A DNA stretch of 14,882 nucleotides from Pedosphaera sp. (GCA_009691645.1 SIAT01000027.1:1-14882), one strand, 5' to 3'; counted from the stretch's first letter, positions 1 through 7,307 are shown. Notes: generated by a model from the letters alone, not told the origin. Translations and numbers: made by a program.

Positions 1-35
1 AGGCCCTCGAGAACCTCATCAACGAGTTCATCTGA
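1..35 (+). CDS. C-terminal end of an unidentified protein (partial)
   Basis: An open frame starting at base 3 reads ALENLINEFI and ends in TGA at 33-35. Only about ten residues are visible, so no function can be given. I call it a real gene end because a strong intrinsic terminator on the same strand follows within about 20 bases, and because no other frame explains that terminator. The start lies left of the window. Confidence 0.6.
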   Translation, partial: ALENLINEFI

Positions 36-54
36 TCATCAACGAGCGTTTCGC

Positions 55-86
55 GAAGGGCGGCTTGCGGGTCGCCCTTCTTTTTT
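55..86 (+). terminator. Intrinsic (Rho-independent) terminator
   Basis: An 8-bp perfect stem, GAAGGGCG (55-62) against CGCCCTTC (73-80), closes a 10-base loop and is followed at once by six T residues (81-86). This is the textbook layout of an intrinsic terminator. It sits 20 bp after the stop codon of the partial gene at the left edge and would separate that gene from the small membrane protein that starts at 126. Confidence 0.85.
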
Positions 87-125
87 GCCGCTTGAGGCAT
101 CCTCGCGACCGGTTACATTCCGCGC

Positions 126-521
126 ATGGACGCGCCGCTCAGACGCCGGTTTTTTACACTGCTGCTCATCCTCGCGCCGGTGGCGTTGATGGCATTGCTC
201 GCGCTTGCTTACAGCCAGACGCTTCGGACGCAGCGCGTGCTCACCGGGGCGCAGGTGCTGGTCACCGCGCGCCTGCCCTATCTGAAGACCGGCATGTTGC
301 CGAAGACCGGCGTGCCGCGGCCGTTTCTCTACACGAAGCCGTTCATCGTCGCCGGCACGAGCCATCAAAGTATGCTGGCGGTGCATCTGCTCGGGCACGA
401 AAACCGCGGCCTGCTCGCCATCACTACCGAGGGCACGTTGCTTTGGGTGAATCGCAAGGAACGGGCGCGCGTCATCACCGCCCAAGATTATCGCGCGCGT
501 TTCTTTCCGCCGGGGATTTAG
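126..521 (+). CDS. Small single-pass membrane protein, unknown function
   Basis: A 131-residue protein that I do not recognise. The N-terminus is basic (RRR at 6-8) and is followed by one long hydrophobic stretch at about residues 9-29, so it is probably an inner-membrane protein with one anchor and a C-terminal domain outside the cytoplasm. The remaining 100 residues are mixed, with a plausible beta-rich tail (LAITTEGTLLWVNRK) and no cysteine or metal motif. There is no clear Shine-Dalgarno before the ATG. It lies 51 bp upstream of the SCO1-like gene on the same strand, so a shared transcript and a role near respiratory copper handling are possible, but this is only guilt by position. An antisense frame covers the same region; the hydrophobic anchor and downstream gene favour this strand. 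Confidence 0.6.
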   Translation: MDAPLRRRFFTLLLILAPVALMALLALAYSQTLRTQRVLTGAQVLVTARLPYLKTGMLPKTGVPRPFLYTKPFIVAGTSHQSMLAVHLLGHENRGLLAITTEGTLLWVNRKERARVITAQDYRARFFPPGI

Positions 522-572
522 AACCGGCGTGTGTTGTTTAAAATTCAAGTAATGCGTGTGTTGAGGTTGGTT

Positions 573-1478
573 ATGAAAAAGTGGCTTTGGCAATTTGTGG
601 CGTTGATGCTAGCGCTCACCGCTTGCGGCAAGAAAGAGGGGGAACCGGCGAAGGGCGCGGGCGCACCGCAGGAATTTTTCGTGCGCGGCGTGGTGCGCGA
701 GGTGAAGCCGGATGGCAGGACGGCGGTCATCCAGCACGAGGCGATCCCGAATTACATGGAGGCGATGACGATGCCGTTCCGCGCAAAAGATCCGAAGGAA
801 CTGGCGGGTTTGAAGCCGGGCGACGAAGTGCATTTCCGATTCGTCGTGGCCGAACTCGAGAGCTGGATCGATCGCGTGACGAAGACGGGGCGCGCCGCGA
901 CGGGGACGAATTCCGCAGGGACGAACGCGCCGCCGCGCCGCGACTTCCGCGCTGTGCGCGATGTGGAGCCGCTCAAGCTCGGCGATGCGATGCCGAACTA
1001 CCCGCTCACGAACCAGATCGGTCGCGCGTTCGGCCTGCACGAGTTCAAAGGGCGCGCGTTGGTGTTCACTTTTATTTTCACGCGTTGTCCGGTGCCGGAT
1101 TTCTGTCCGCGGATGTCGAACCACTTCGCCGAGGCGCAGCGACAACTGCTGGCCGCGCCCGGCGCGCCGGCGAACTGGCATTTCCTCTCGATCACGTTCG
1201 ACGTGGACCGTGACACGCCCGAGGTGCTGAAATCGTATGCGGAACGCCAGAGCCACGATCCGGCGCGTTGGACGTTCGCGACCGGCGCTCTCATCGAGAT
1301 CGACGCGCTGACGGAGCAGTTTGGTCTGGCCTTCCCGCGCGACGGCACGGTGTTCAACCACAACCTGCGCACGGTGGTGGTGGACGCGGTTGGGCGTGTG
1401 CAGCGGGTTTTCGTGGGCAATGAATGGAAGCCTGCGGAGTTGGTGAGCGAGATGATCAAGGCCGCGCAAGCGAAGTGA
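573..1478 (+). CDS. SCO1/SenC family copper-chaperone lipoprotein with N-terminal CusF-like domain
   Basis: A 301-residue predicted lipoprotein. The start at 573 is chosen over an in-frame ATG at 531-533-type positions upstream because GAGG lies 6 bases before it and because it places a clean signal at the N-terminus: MKK, a hydrophobic core, then a lipobox LTAC with Cys18 as the lipidated residue. About residues 30-105 resemble the CusF/copper-binding periplasmic domain (HEAIPNYMEAMTMPF, with His and Met ligands candidates). From about 140 to the end is a thioredoxin-fold SCO1/SenC domain: the redox/copper cysteines are C172 and C178, and the distal ligand His is H263 in FNHNLRTVV. SCO proteins deliver copper to the CuA site of cytochrome c oxidase; here that role is inferred from family. 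The Cys spacing is CX5C (CPVPDFC) instead of the usual CX3C. No oxidase gene is in view. Confidence 0.88.
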   Translation: MKKWLWQFVALMLALTACGKKEGEPAKGAGAPQEFFVRGVVREVKPDGRTAVIQHEAIPNYMEAMTMPFRAKDPKELAGLKPGDEVHFRFVVAELESWIDRVTKTGRAATGTNSAGTNAPPRRDFRAVRDVEPLKLGDAMPNYPLTNQIGRAFGLHEFKGRALVFTFIFTRCPVPDFCPRMSNHFAEAQRQLLAAPGAPANWHFLSITFDVDRDTPEVLKSYAERQSHDPARWTFATGALIEIDALTEQFGLAFPRDGTVFNHNLRTVVVDAVGRVQRVFVGNEWKPAELVSEMIKAAQAK

Positions 1479-1511
1479 CGCGGAACAAACTGAGCTGACA
1501 CCACGAAATTC

Positions 1512-1549
1512 AAAAGGCGCAGAGGGCGTGAAGCCTCCTGCGCCTTTTT
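1512..1549. terminator. Bidirectional intrinsic terminator between SCO1-like gene and greA
   Basis: AAAAGGCGCAGAGG (1513-1526 region) pairs with CCTCCTGCGCCTTTT (1534-1548 region) with a single bulged base. The A-tract on the left and T-tract on the right make it a terminator in both directions. It lies between the plus-strand stop at 1478 and the minus-strand stop at 1571, exactly where two convergent transcripts should end. Confidence 0.8.
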
Positions 1550-1570
1550 GCGGCGAGATCGTGCGGGGTG

Positions 1571-3391
1571 TTACGCCAGCTTGGCGGCGGTGATGCTCTC
1601 GATGTGGAGGCGTTTCTTGGAGCCGCCCATTTCGAAGTCCACGGACGCGCCGGGCGCACTCCCCATCAGCGACTGCGCCAGTGGCGTGAGGTAGCTGAGG
1701 ATGCCCTTGTCCGGATCGCCGTCCCACGCGCCGAGCAGTGTGTAGGTCTCGCGCTGACCGGAGGCGTCGCTGACGGTGACAGTGGTGCCAATACTGACGG
1801 TGTCGGTCTTCGGATTGGCGAAGTCGGTGCCACGGCTGCGGCCGAGCTCGGTCTCGATCTCGGATTTGCGGCGCATCAGGATTTTCTGCATCTCCTTCGC
1901 GGCCTTGTACTCGTGGTTCTCGCGCAGGTCGCCGTAACTGCGGGCGATGGCGATTTCCTTCGAGTTGGCGGGGATCTGTGTTTTCACCAAGTCCTCGTAC
2001 TCGGTCTTGCGGCGCTCGAGACTCGACCAGGAGACGACGAGCGTGATGTCTTGCTTGGTGTGCTCGCCGGAGATGAGCGATTGAACGGCGGGATGGGCTT
2101 TGACGATGCGCGCGAGCAGCGAGCGCTTGTCCATGTCGTCGAAGCTCGGGGAGAGCTGCAGCGCGCGGGTGAGGTCTTTGATCACCTCGATGTCGGCTGA
2201 GCCGACGAGGTCCTCCATCAATTCCATGTCGGCGAGGATGAAGTCGCGCAGGCGGTTGGATTTCTTCTCGTTGAAGGCGTCGCGTTCCATCGCTGTGAGC
2301 ATGGCGCGGAAAACCTCCGGCCCGAGGATGTCGGCGAAGGTGTCGGAGCGCTCTTTGGCGAGCCAGAGCAACAGTTCGCTACTGGCTTGGTGCTGGCTGA
2401 TGAGCCGGCCGAGCGTGTCGCGCACGCGGTCGAGGTGGCCTGCCTGCGCGAGCACCTGCACGCATTCGTGGCAGAGTTTGGCGGTGACGATGTTGATGAT
2501 GCCGAGCCCGGCTTCGAACCAGACCGGCGAGCTGGCTTGAAAGGAGAGGAGCGCGCGGCGGTGTTTCGCGGCGGCGATTTCCTCGAGCAACAGGTTCAGG
2601 CGCGGGTTCTGCGACCAGATGCCGTTCGCATCCGGTTCGCCTGCGATGGCGGGGGCGCCGGTGCCTTGGCGGAGATCATCGCGCGCAAAAACAGCTTCGA
2701 GTGCGAGCCCCTGTTGGGTGCGCAGATGGCTGGCGATGTCGATGTTGAGGACGGGAAGCACCTCGGCGGCGGCCGCCTTTTTGTCGGCGAGATCGTGGAC
2801 GCTCTTGACCAACTCGTGCGTGACGGCGAGTTTCGCCTTCAATCCCTTCGCGGCGCGGAAATCGGTGAGCAGCCGATCCTGCAGGGTGGTCTCGGCTTCC
2901 TGCAGCACGATGACATCGGTCTTCTTGATGGGCACGAGGAAGTGGCCGTCCTTCTTCATCTCGCGCTTGGCGACTTCCCACCACTTCTTGTAATCATCGG
3001 CGATCACATCGGGCACGAGCACCTGCTGAATCTGATCGGCCGTGGCTCTGCCGCCGTGGCTTTGAAGCACCACGCGGACGAGGTCGAGATGGTGCAGCGC
3101 GGCCATCTGGCGCAGGCCGGGGAGGTCGGCGACTTTGCGGGCGAGGATGTGATCCTTGGGAATCGCCGTGAGCGACGTGGCGGCGAAGGAGAGGTCCATC
3201 GCGTGGCCTTTCTTGCTCTGGAAATCAATCACGCAGCGGCCGAGCACGGCATCCACTGCGGTGACCTTGCCGAAGCCCCAGCTCCGGTGGGTGCAGTAAC
3301 CGTGGTTGGCCAATTGCGCCAGCGGCTCGACTTGTTGGCGCGTGATCTTCCCCATGGCGACCAGCTTCTCAAATTCTTCCTTAAAATTCAT
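1571..3391 (-). CDS. greA: Transcription elongation factor GreA with long N-terminal extension
   Basis: A 606-residue protein. The C-terminal 160 residues (about 448-606) are a complete GreA: the coiled-coil tip signature GDLRENHEY carries the acidic pair D488 and E491 that positions the catalytic metal in the RNA polymerase secondary channel, and an FKBP-like globular domain follows. GreA rescues backtracked polymerase by stimulating transcript cleavage. The first 440 residues are not in ordinary GreA (about 158 residues). They begin MNFKEEFEKL, include a CarD/Tudor-like beta segment near 36-75 (WGFGKVTAVD, then GHAMDLSFA), and continue as largely helical sequence. Chlamydial GreA has a comparable extension. 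The start at 3391 is preferred because GAGGAA lies about 10 bases upstream and it gives the family N-terminus; an in-frame ATG at 3430 (13 residues longer) would overlap rsmB. The open frame further upstream is only rsmB antisense. Confidence 0.9.
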   Translation of the reverse strand: MNFKEEFEKLVAMGKITRQQVEPLAQLANHGYCTHRSWGFGKVTAVDAVLGRCVIDFQSKKGHAMDLSFAATSLTAIPKDHILARKVADLPGLRQMAALHHLDLVRVVLQSHGGRATADQIQQVLVPDVIADDYKKWWEVAKREMKKDGHFLVPIKKTDVIVLQEAETTLQDRLLTDFRAAKGLKAKLAVTHELVKSVHDLADKKAAAAEVLPVLNIDIASHLRTQQGLALEAVFARDDLRQGTGAPAIAGEPDANGIWSQNPRLNLLLEEIAAAKHRRALLSFQASSPVWFEAGLGIINIVTAKLCHECVQVLAQAGHLDRVRDTLGRLISQHQASSELLLWLAKERSDTFADILGPEVFRAMLTAMERDAFNEKKSNRLRDFILADMELMEDLVGSADIEVIKDLTRALQLSPSFDDMDKRSLLARIVKAHPAVQSLISGEHTKQDITLVVSWSSLERRKTEYEDLVKTQIPANSKEIAIARSYGDLRENHEYKAAKEMQKILMRRKSEIETELGRSRGTDFANPKTDTVSIGTTVTVSDASGQRETYTLLGAWDGDPDKGILSYLTPLAQSLMGSAPGASVDFEMGGSKKRLHIESITAAKLA

Positions 3392-3412
3392 AGAGCCAAA
3401 TTCCTCGCGTGC

Positions 3413-4747
3413 ATGTGCACGTCCACTCATAATAGCGGTGTGGGACTTCAAAGACCAAGAGAAATTGCCGCTCAAGTGTTGCGTCAGCGGGAACGGGGCG
3501 AGGATTTCGTCGAAACACTGCTCGATCGCGCCCTCGCGGAAGCCGCGCTCTCGCCTGCCGACCGCGCGCTGTGCCAGGAACTCTGCCGCGGCGTCGTGCG
3601 CTGGCAAGCCACGCTCGACTGGCTCATCGACCGCAAGACCGACGGACGCATACAAAAGTCCGAGCTGCTGCATCTCCTGCGCCTCGGCCTCTACCAACTT
3701 TTCTGGCTCGATCGCGTGCCCGACCACGCCGCCGTGCACGAGACGGTCGAGTTGGTCAAACGGCTCGGCTTCGAGCCGCAAGTCGGCTTCGTCAACGCGC
3801 TCCTCCGCGGTTACACGCGCGAACAGGCCGAGACGCGCCGCGCGCTGGAGGAGCTCAAGCAAACCCAGCCGCACCTCGGCTGGTCGCACCCCGAATGGCT
3901 CGTCGCCCGCTGGCACCAGCGCTGGGGCGCGGCCGATACCGCGCGGCTGCTCGAATGGAACAACACGCCGCCATTCACCTACGCGCGGCTCAACACAATC
4001 AAGACCGCCGCCGGCCCGCTCCTCGAGCGGTGGCACGAGGAGCAGGTGGAGCACGAGAACATCGAGTACGATTTCGGTCACTGGGATTGGATTGGCGAGA
4101 GCACCGTCTTCCGCCTCAAATCCCATCCGTCACTCGTCCGTCTCGGCAGTCTCCGCGACGGCTGGTTCTATGTGCAGGACCCGAGCACACTCCTCGCGGT
4201 TCATGTTCTCGATCCGCAGTCGGGCGAAACCGTGTTCGACCTCTGCGCGGCGCCCGGTGGCAAAACAACCCTCATCGCCGCGCGAATGAAGAATCAAGGC
4301 CGCATCGTCGCCAGCGACAGCGACCCCAACCGCCTCAAGCGCGTGCAGGAAAATTGCGCGCGCCTCGGCGTCACCTGTGTCGAGACGCTGCCAGCCACGT
4401 CGCCAGAAATTCATCCCGCAAGCTTCGATCGCATCTTGATTGATGTGCCCTGCTCGAACACCGGCGTGATGCGGCGTCGCGTAGATTTGCGCTGGCGCAT
4501 TCGGCCCGAGGAAATCACGCGCCTCGCCGAGACGCAGCTCGCGTTGCTCCAAAAAGCCGCTCCGTTGCTCAAGCCCGGCGGCGTGCTCGTGTACAGCACG
4601 TGCAGCCTCGAACCGGAGGAGAACGGGGAGCTGGTTCGACGTTTCCTTGCAAACCAAACAGGCTTCGTGCTGGAAAATGAACGCGAACTGCGGCCGTTCA
4701 GGGACAACGTGGATGGCTCGTATGTCGCGCGGTTGCGCGCAAGTTAA
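3413..4747 (+). CDS. rsmB: 16S rRNA (cytosine-5)-methyltransferase RsmB
   Basis: A 444-residue protein of the NOL1/NOP2/Sun family. An N-terminal NusB-like RNA-binding domain covers about 13-140 (starting RPREIAAQVL). The Rossmann methyltransferase domain follows: motif I DLCAAPGGKTT at 276-286 binds SAM, motif IV DVPCSNTG has C347, and motif VI STCSLEPEEN has the catalytic nucleophile C397. The two-cysteine arrangement is characteristic of RNA m5C methyltransferases; RsmB modifies C967 of 16S rRNA in E. coli. Length fits the family (about 430). The start is uncertain: ATG 3413 has no Shine-Dalgarno, and GTG 3440 would also leave the NusB domain whole. The large open frame upstream of 3413 is antisense to greA and is not part of this protein. 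The gene is divergent from greA and leads into the EgtD-like gene. Confidence 0.92.
   Translation: MCTSTHNSGVGLQRPREIAAQVLRQRERGEDFVETLLDRALAEAALSPADRALCQELCRGVVRWQATLDWLIDRKTDGRIQKSELLHLLRLGLYQLFWLDRVPDHAAVHETVELVKRLGFEPQVGFVNALLRGYTREQAETRRALEELKQTQPHLGWSHPEWLVARWHQRWGAADTARLLEWNNTPPFTYARLNTIKTAAGPLLERWHEEQVEHENIEYDFGHWDWIGESTVFRLKSHPSLVRLGSLRDGWFYVQDPSTLLAVHVLDPQSGETVFDLCAAPGGKTTLIAARMKNQGRIVASDSDPNRLKRVQENCARLGVTCVETLPATSPEIHPASFDRILIDVPCSNTGVMRRRVDLRWRIRPEEITRLAETQLALLQKAAPLLKPGGVLVYSTCSLEPEENGELVRRFLANQTGFVLENERELRPFRDNVDGSYVARLRAS
3429..3458 (-). promoter_or_regulatory. Possible sigma70-type promoter for greA
   Basis: On the minus strand TATTAT (3434-3429, five of six matches to TATAAT) lies 18 bases after TTGGTC (3458-3453, three of six matches to TTGACA). 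It would start transcription about 30 bases before the greA ATG. It falls inside the 5' end of rsmB on the other strand, which is expected as the two start codons are only 21 bp apart. The -35 match is weak, so this is tentative. Confidence 0.3.
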
Positions 4748-4752
4748 AGGAG
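4747..4752 (+). promoter_or_regulatory. Shine-Dalgarno overlapping the rsmB stop codon
   Basis: AAGGAG begins on the last base of the rsmB TAA (4745-4747) and precedes the ATG at 4765 by 12 bases. The spacing is a little long but no other start fits. The placement implies that the downstream methyltransferase is translated from the rsmB message. Confidence 0.6.
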
Positions 4753-4764
4753 CGGCCTCGCACG

Positions 4765-5742
4765 ATGAGAGCGCCCCCCCCAGTGGTCCTGCACGAATCC
4801 GCTCACCCCAGCGCACTGCTGGCCGGTGCCCGCGCCGCGTTGCGCCGCCACGAAATCCCGCACGCGCTGCACTACGAGAGCGACCGGCAGGCGGCTCTGT
4901 GGCAGGCGGTGCATCGCGCTCACTCGCCGTGGATTCGTGATGATCGGTGCCGGCGCTTTTACCAATCCGCCTTGGAAGCCGTGTCGAGCCGGATCACAGG
5001 CGAGTTGGGCATGCTCAGCTTGGGATGCGGTACGGGCGAGAAAGACGCCTTGTTGCTCGAGGCGTTGAGCCGGAACGGGACGCACGTGTGTTATCGAGCG
5101 CACGATGTCAGTCGGGCGCTGGCGCTGGAGTCAGCCGCGCGCTGTCAGCCGCTGGCGCTGGAAATTCTGCCACCCGTGGTCGCGGCTCTCCCGCTCGATT
5201 CCTCACTGCGACAGGTGCTCTTGAAAGGATTCCCGGCCGGCACGCCGATGCTGACGCTGATGTTCGGGCTCAGCCCCAATTTCGAGCCGGCTGATTTTTT
5301 TGACGGAGTCGTTTGCATGGCCGAGATAGGCCCGGTGTTGTTGAGCGCCAATCTCGCGCACAGAGTGGATTACCCGGCCGGCGTGGCGGCGGTATTGCCG
5401 CAGTACGATAATCCGGAGACGCGGGCTTGGTTGATGGGCACGCTGACCGGATTGGGTCTTTCAGCCGCCGATGGCGCGTTGATTTTTCATGTCAGCGAAC
5501 CGGACACGCGATTGGGTGTCCGAGGGATCGACGTGCGCTTCGTGTTGTCACGCGCCCGGGAATTGACGGTGCTGGGGGAACGGCTGCAACTGGCCGCGGG
5601 GGAGGCGTTGAGGGTCTTTTATTCCTACCGCTACACGGCCGCGATCATGGGGTCGTGTCTGCAACAACACGGGCTGGTGTTGGAGCAGGAATGGATTTCG
5701 CCGATGGCGGACGAGGGGTTGTTTCTCGTGCGCAAGCCGTGA
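4765..5742 (+). CDS. EgtD-like SAM-dependent methyltransferase (histidine-methyltransferase superfamily), substrate unknown
   Basis: A 325-residue protein resembling the histidine-specific methyltransferase family (PF10017, EgtD), which trimethylates the alpha-amino group of histidine in ergothioneine synthesis. Visible features are the SAM-binding motif LGCGTGEKD at 86-94, a FGLSPNF segment matching the EgtD GSTIGN region, and the C-terminal signature GEALRVFYSYRY (279-290) followed by a terminal strand that ends LFLVRKP. Length matches EgtD (about 320). Two points argue against a true EgtD. The residue aligning with the substrate-binding Glu of EgtD (E282 in the mycobacterial enzyme) is F285, though the following Ser is kept as S287. 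The EgtD N-terminal tyrosine region (LPEYY-like) is also not evident. No EgtB or other ergothioneine gene is nearby. It is most likely a methyltransferase of another amine or amino acid. It is cotranscribed with rsmB. Confidence 0.7.
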   Translation: MRAPPPVVLHESAHPSALLAGARAALRRHEIPHALHYESDRQAALWQAVHRAHSPWIRDDRCRRFYQSALEAVSSRITGELGMLSLGCGTGEKDALLLEALSRNGTHVCYRAHDVSRALALESAARCQPLALEILPPVVAALPLDSSLRQVLLKGFPAGTPMLTLMFGLSPNFEPADFFDGVVCMAEIGPVLLSANLAHRVDYPAGVAAVLPQYDNPETRAWLMGTLTGLGLSAADGALIFHVSEPDTRLGVRGIDVRFVLSRARELTVLGERLQLAAGEALRVFYSYRYTAAIMGSCLQQHGLVLEQEWISPMADEGLFLVRKP

Positions 5743-5757
5743 GCGAAACGGGAGCGG

Positions 5758-6684
5758 TCAACGGCGGCTGTTGCCGGTGAGGATGCCGTCCACCGGCGCG
5801 TAATCGTCCGTGAGCACGGACACGCGGGAGAGGTTGGCCGGCGGCTCTGCGCGGAAGGCGCGCACGCGTTTGTCGAAATTCGGGACCGTCACCACTTTGT
5901 CCTTCGCGAGGCTTCTGGCGCGCTTTTCCAATTCAGCGAGTGTGACCGGCTCCTTCGATTTCGTGCCGACGAGCACAACATTGCCTGTGTCGCTCGCAGG
6001 AAACATCCAGACCTGCGGGAAGACGCTGCGCATCGTTTTGTAAACCGAGCCGAGGATGTCCGCGCGAAAGCCGTTCAGGTTGCCGATGACGTTGTAGCAG
6101 AGCACGCCGTTCTCGGTGAGGTTCGCGGAGGCGAGAGTGAAGAACTCTTTCGTCGCGAGATGGTACGGGATGAACGAGCCGTAGCGGCCGGTGGAGTAGG
6201 CGTCCATTAGGATGGCGTCGTATTTCTTCTGCGTGCGGCGGAGATAGACGCGGCCGTCCATCGTGTGGATCTTGTGCCGGGCGGTTTCCGTCGTTTGGAA
6301 GTAGTACTTCGAAATCGCCACCACCGCGGGGTCGAGTTCCACGGTGTCGAGATTCACGTACGGGTAGTAATGTTGGTAAAGCCGCTGCGTGCTGCCGCCG
6401 CCGAGGCCGACCACGAGCACGTTGGTCATCGCCGGATTCCAGAGCCACGGCGTGTGGAGCAGTTCGCAATACTCGAAGTGGCCCGCCAGCGGGTTGGCCA
6501 GCGACACGCGCGATTCCCACGAGCCGTTGAAACTGAGGATGCGATAGCCGCCGCTGTCCACCACGCTGATGTGATGGTAGGCCGAGGTGGTTTGATAAAC
6601 CGTCTGCGCGCGCGCCGGCAATGCGGTCGTCAGCCACGCGAGAGACGCGAGGGCGAGCAGGGTAAATTTTGTGACGGCGTTCAT
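5758..6684 (-). CDS. Secreted spermidine-synthase-like protein (second half of a MFS/spermidine-synthase pair)
   Basis: A 308-residue protein with a Sec signal peptide (hydrophobic core 7-22, likely cut after ARA at 26) and a spermidine-synthase-type Rossmann fold. VVGLGGGSTQ (91-100) is the nucleotide loop, E116 in VELDP should bind the ribose of the cofactor, MDGR (142-145) is the next motif, and DAYSTGRYGSFIPYHL (from 161) is the acidic active-site loop. The C-terminal LTDDYAPVD (291-299) is a hallmark of the MFS/spermidine-synthase fusion family. The polyamine motif of classical SpeE is not preserved, so true aminopropyl transfer is doubtful. The start at 6684 overlaps the stop of the preceding membrane gene as ATGA. 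A longer frame to 6933 exists only because of overlap with that gene. Product and cofactor outside the cytoplasm are unknown. The gene converges on the EgtD-like gene with a 15-bp gap. Confidence 0.8.
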   Translation of the reverse strand: MNAVTKFTLLALASLAWLTTALPARAQTVYQTTSAYHHISVVDSGGYRILSFNGSWESRVSLANPLAGHFEYCELLHTPWLWNPAMTNVLVVGLGGGSTQRLYQHYYPYVNLDTVELDPAVVAISKYYFQTTETARHKIHTMDGRVYLRRTQKKYDAILMDAYSTGRYGSFIPYHLATKEFFTLASANLTENGVLCYNVIGNLNGFRADILGSVYKTMRSVFPQVWMFPASDTGNVVLVGTKSKEPVTLAELEKRARSLAKDKVVTVPNFDKRVRAFRAEPPANLSRVSVLTDDYAPVDGILTGNSRR

Positions 6685-7307
6685 GTCTTCCGCGCAAGTG
6701 CGCAATCTAGCGACAAGCATAAACCCGCGAGGCCAAGCGTCAACCCGCCCGTTGCGCGGAAGATCGTGCTCAGGCTCAAATGATCCAGCAGCACGTAGCC
6801 CGAGATGAACACGCCGGCCACGCTGCCCGCCGTGCTCGCCGCATACACCGCGCCGCTCACCGCGCCCACGTTTCCGAGTTGTGCGGCCAGAAGTCGGATC
6901 ATGTATGGCGAAAGCGTCGCGAGGACGAAACATGGGAAGAGAAACACGAGCGCGCTGCCGAGCGCCGGATCGAGCTTCTGCCAGAGCAACGAAATGTCGG
7001 CATCCGCCGGATGGCGCGATACGAGGGCATCAATCAAGCGCGGCGCGAAGTCGGGAATCGCGAGCGTGAAAAGCCCGGACGGCACGAGCAGCCACGCGAG
7101 GAAACGCGCGCACTGGAAACGATCCGCCCAGCGGCCGCCGAACCAGTAGCCGAGCGAGAGGGCCACGAGCACCACGCCGATCTGGCTCGTCCAGACGTAG
7201 AATGCGCCGCCGAAATCTTTGATCAGAAAACGCGCGCCGATGATTTCCAGCACCATCACGGCGAAGCCGCCGAGGAAGACGAGCAGGATGGCCGCGGCCG
7301 TTTGCAT
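6681..7307 (-). CDS. Six-helix membrane protein, N-terminal half of MFS/spermidine-synthase family
   Basis: A 208-residue integral membrane protein with about six hydrophobic segments (near 5-25, 38-58, 68-88, 115-138, 142-170 and 178-200). VMVLEIIGARFL in helix 1 and GYWFGGRWADR after helix 2 match the membrane part of fused MFS/spermidine-synthase proteins. In those proteins the aminopropyltransferase-like domain follows in the same chain; here the chain stops at TGA 6683-6681, and the soluble half begins at the overlapping ATG. Tight translational coupling suggests the two products work as a complex. The transported or modified molecule is not known. There is no clear Shine-Dalgarno before the ATG at 7307. 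The 79 bp upstream, as far as the radical SAM stop, hold no obvious terminator, so the gene may be read through from upstream. Confidence 0.8.
   Translation of the reverse strand: MQTAAAILLVFLGGFAVMVLEIIGARFLIKDFGGAFYVWTSQIGVVLVALSLGYWFGGRWADRFQCARFLAWLLVPSGLFTLAIPDFAPRLIDALVSRHPADADISLLWQKLDPALGSALVFLFPCFVLATLSPYMIRLLAAQLGNVGAVSGAVYAASTAGSVAGVFISGYVLLDHLSLSTIFRATGGLTLGLAGLCLSLDCALARKT

Noticed and set aside
39..593. 184-codon open frame on the minus strand across the left-hand genes
   Set aside because: It covers the terminator, the membrane-protein gene and the start of the SCO gene, has no family resemblance and is rich in Arg, His and Gln, as expected for antisense of GC-rich codons.
609..1727. 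372-codon minus-strand frame opposite the SCO gene
   Set aside because: It runs through the bidirectional terminator and the end of greA and reads as low-complexity Arg/His-rich sequence; the SCO motifs on the plus strand are decisive.
2387..3412. Apparent 340-residue N-terminal extension of RsmB
   Set aside because: This part of the open frame is antisense to the conserved greA coding region. RsmB is complete from about 3413, at normal length.
3392..4126. Apparent further N-terminal extension of GreA
   Set aside because: It is antisense to the NusB and linker part of rsmB and precedes a start with a good Shine-Dalgarno at 3391.
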